Assembly (NCBI GenBank): GCA_036939975.1
Contig: JALLPB010000246.1
Coordinates: 1 to 18,800, forward strand
Reading direction: 5' to 3'
DNA: 18,800 nt
DNA from: Cyclostephanos tholiformis
Taxonomy: Eukaryota > Bacillariophyta > Thalassiosirophyceae > Thalassiosirales > Thalassiosiraceae
Shown: piece after piece, positions 18,304 to 18,800 of the stretch
How positions within the stretch are numbered: the stretch's first letter is position 1
How the letters are laid out: each line of letters begins with the position of its first letter
The notes under the pieces: model-generated
Told to the model about the DNA's origin: nothing
The model's input: the letters and a program-made list of their open reading frames with translations, nothing else
Database searches by the model: none
Translations under genes and position numbers: made by a program

Positions 18304-18743
18304 AATGATCGGATGTAATGTGATACGAATTCGTCGGATATTTGTTGTGGAGTAGCAGTGCACTATCTCCACGGTTGCTTGTAATAAGTTCGTCCCCGCC
18401 GGCCGCCACTTGTGTGTCTAGTAACACAAGGAAGTCGAATATAAAGAGATGATAGAAAACGTGTACGATACTAGTAAGTAAGTACACAATCCAGGTCTTG
18501 AAATATTGGTGGTTGGTGGTCAACTGAATTTGCATGGTGATCAATCGCGATACTATTCCTACATACACTATCCATCGTTCTTTTTTTTGGATTTTTTTTT
18601 TCTGGAGAGCACGAGGTTTGTCTTCAGAACTTTTCTTATGAAGTTGAGGGAATGAGGGAGGACGAGGGGGAGAGGAAAAGAGGATGCGGAGGGGGAGTCA
18701 GCAAGAGGAGCACCTTTTTTTGTGCCTTTTCTCCAGTCTGCGA
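18304..18743. other. Region upstream of the small-protein gene
   Basis: 440 bp with no recognisable gene. It contains T-rich runs (18581-18600) and a purine-rich stretch (about 18650-18710). On the minus strand it would be the promoter and leader of the 61-residue protein; TTTATATTCG (complement of about 18436-18445) is a weak TATA-like element. Confidence 0.3.
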
Positions 18744-18800
18744 GTGTGCCGGTGTGCCGGTGTGCCGGTGTGCCGGTGTGCCGGTGTGCCGGTGTGCCGG
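18744..18800. repeat. 8-bp minisatellite, (GTGTGCCG)n, running off the window
   Basis: Seven perfect head-to-tail copies of GTGTGCCG from 18744 to 18799, with the next copy begun at 18800. The total length is unknown because the array is cut by the window end. Confidence 0.95.

Noticed and set aside
1..18800. CRISPR arrays, tRNA or rRNA genes
   Set aside because: No spaced identical repeats of CRISPR type, no tRNA cloverleaf pattern and no rRNA-like segments were recognised by eye; a covariance-model search would be needed to exclude small RNAs.

Overview
The window looks like nuclear DNA of a photosynthetic red-lineage (stramenopile) alga, most probably a diatom. It carries spliceosomal introns with GT/AG ends (about 85-245 bp), a light-harvesting (LHC) superfamily gene, an oxygen-dependent protoporphyrinogen oxidase, a eukaryotic cohesin subunit and a helical-repeat RNA-binding-type protein. 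Triplet microsatellites and long poly-G/poly-C tracts are abundant. The species cannot be named from the sequence alone.

Layout from left to right: a two-exon SpoU/TrmH-family RNA 2'-O-methyltransferase (+, 269-1677); a convergent LHC-domain gene with a long acidic N-terminal extension (-, 1770-3224); a 1,595-bp DNA element bounded by 13-bp perfect inverted repeats and TA dinucleotides, without a recognisable transposase (3492-5086); a helical-repeat (HPR/OPR-like) protein gene whose reading frame breaks twice, with a poly-G run lying at or beside each break (+, 5355-8906); a convergent protoporphyrinogen oxidase (PPOX) gene (-, 9103-10881); a 651-bp divergent promoter region; a six-exon SCC3/STAG cohesin gene of about 1,663 residues (+, 11533-17196); and a right-hand region holding two diverged tandem copies of a ~0.35-0.42 kb unit. 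One of these copies encodes an intact 61-residue minus-strand protein with an N-myristoylation/palmitoylation start (18118-18303); the other is decayed. An 8-bp minisatellite runs off the right end.

The genes are not an operon. They alternate in orientation with short convergent spacers, as is usual in a compact protist genome. Loose functional links can be drawn: LHC protein and PPOX both belong to tetrapyrrole and photosystem biology, and the TrmH and helical-repeat proteins are both typical of RNA metabolism, often organellar. The splice structures given here were worked out by hand from phase matching and from conserved protein motifs continuing across junctions; they have not been tested against transcripts.
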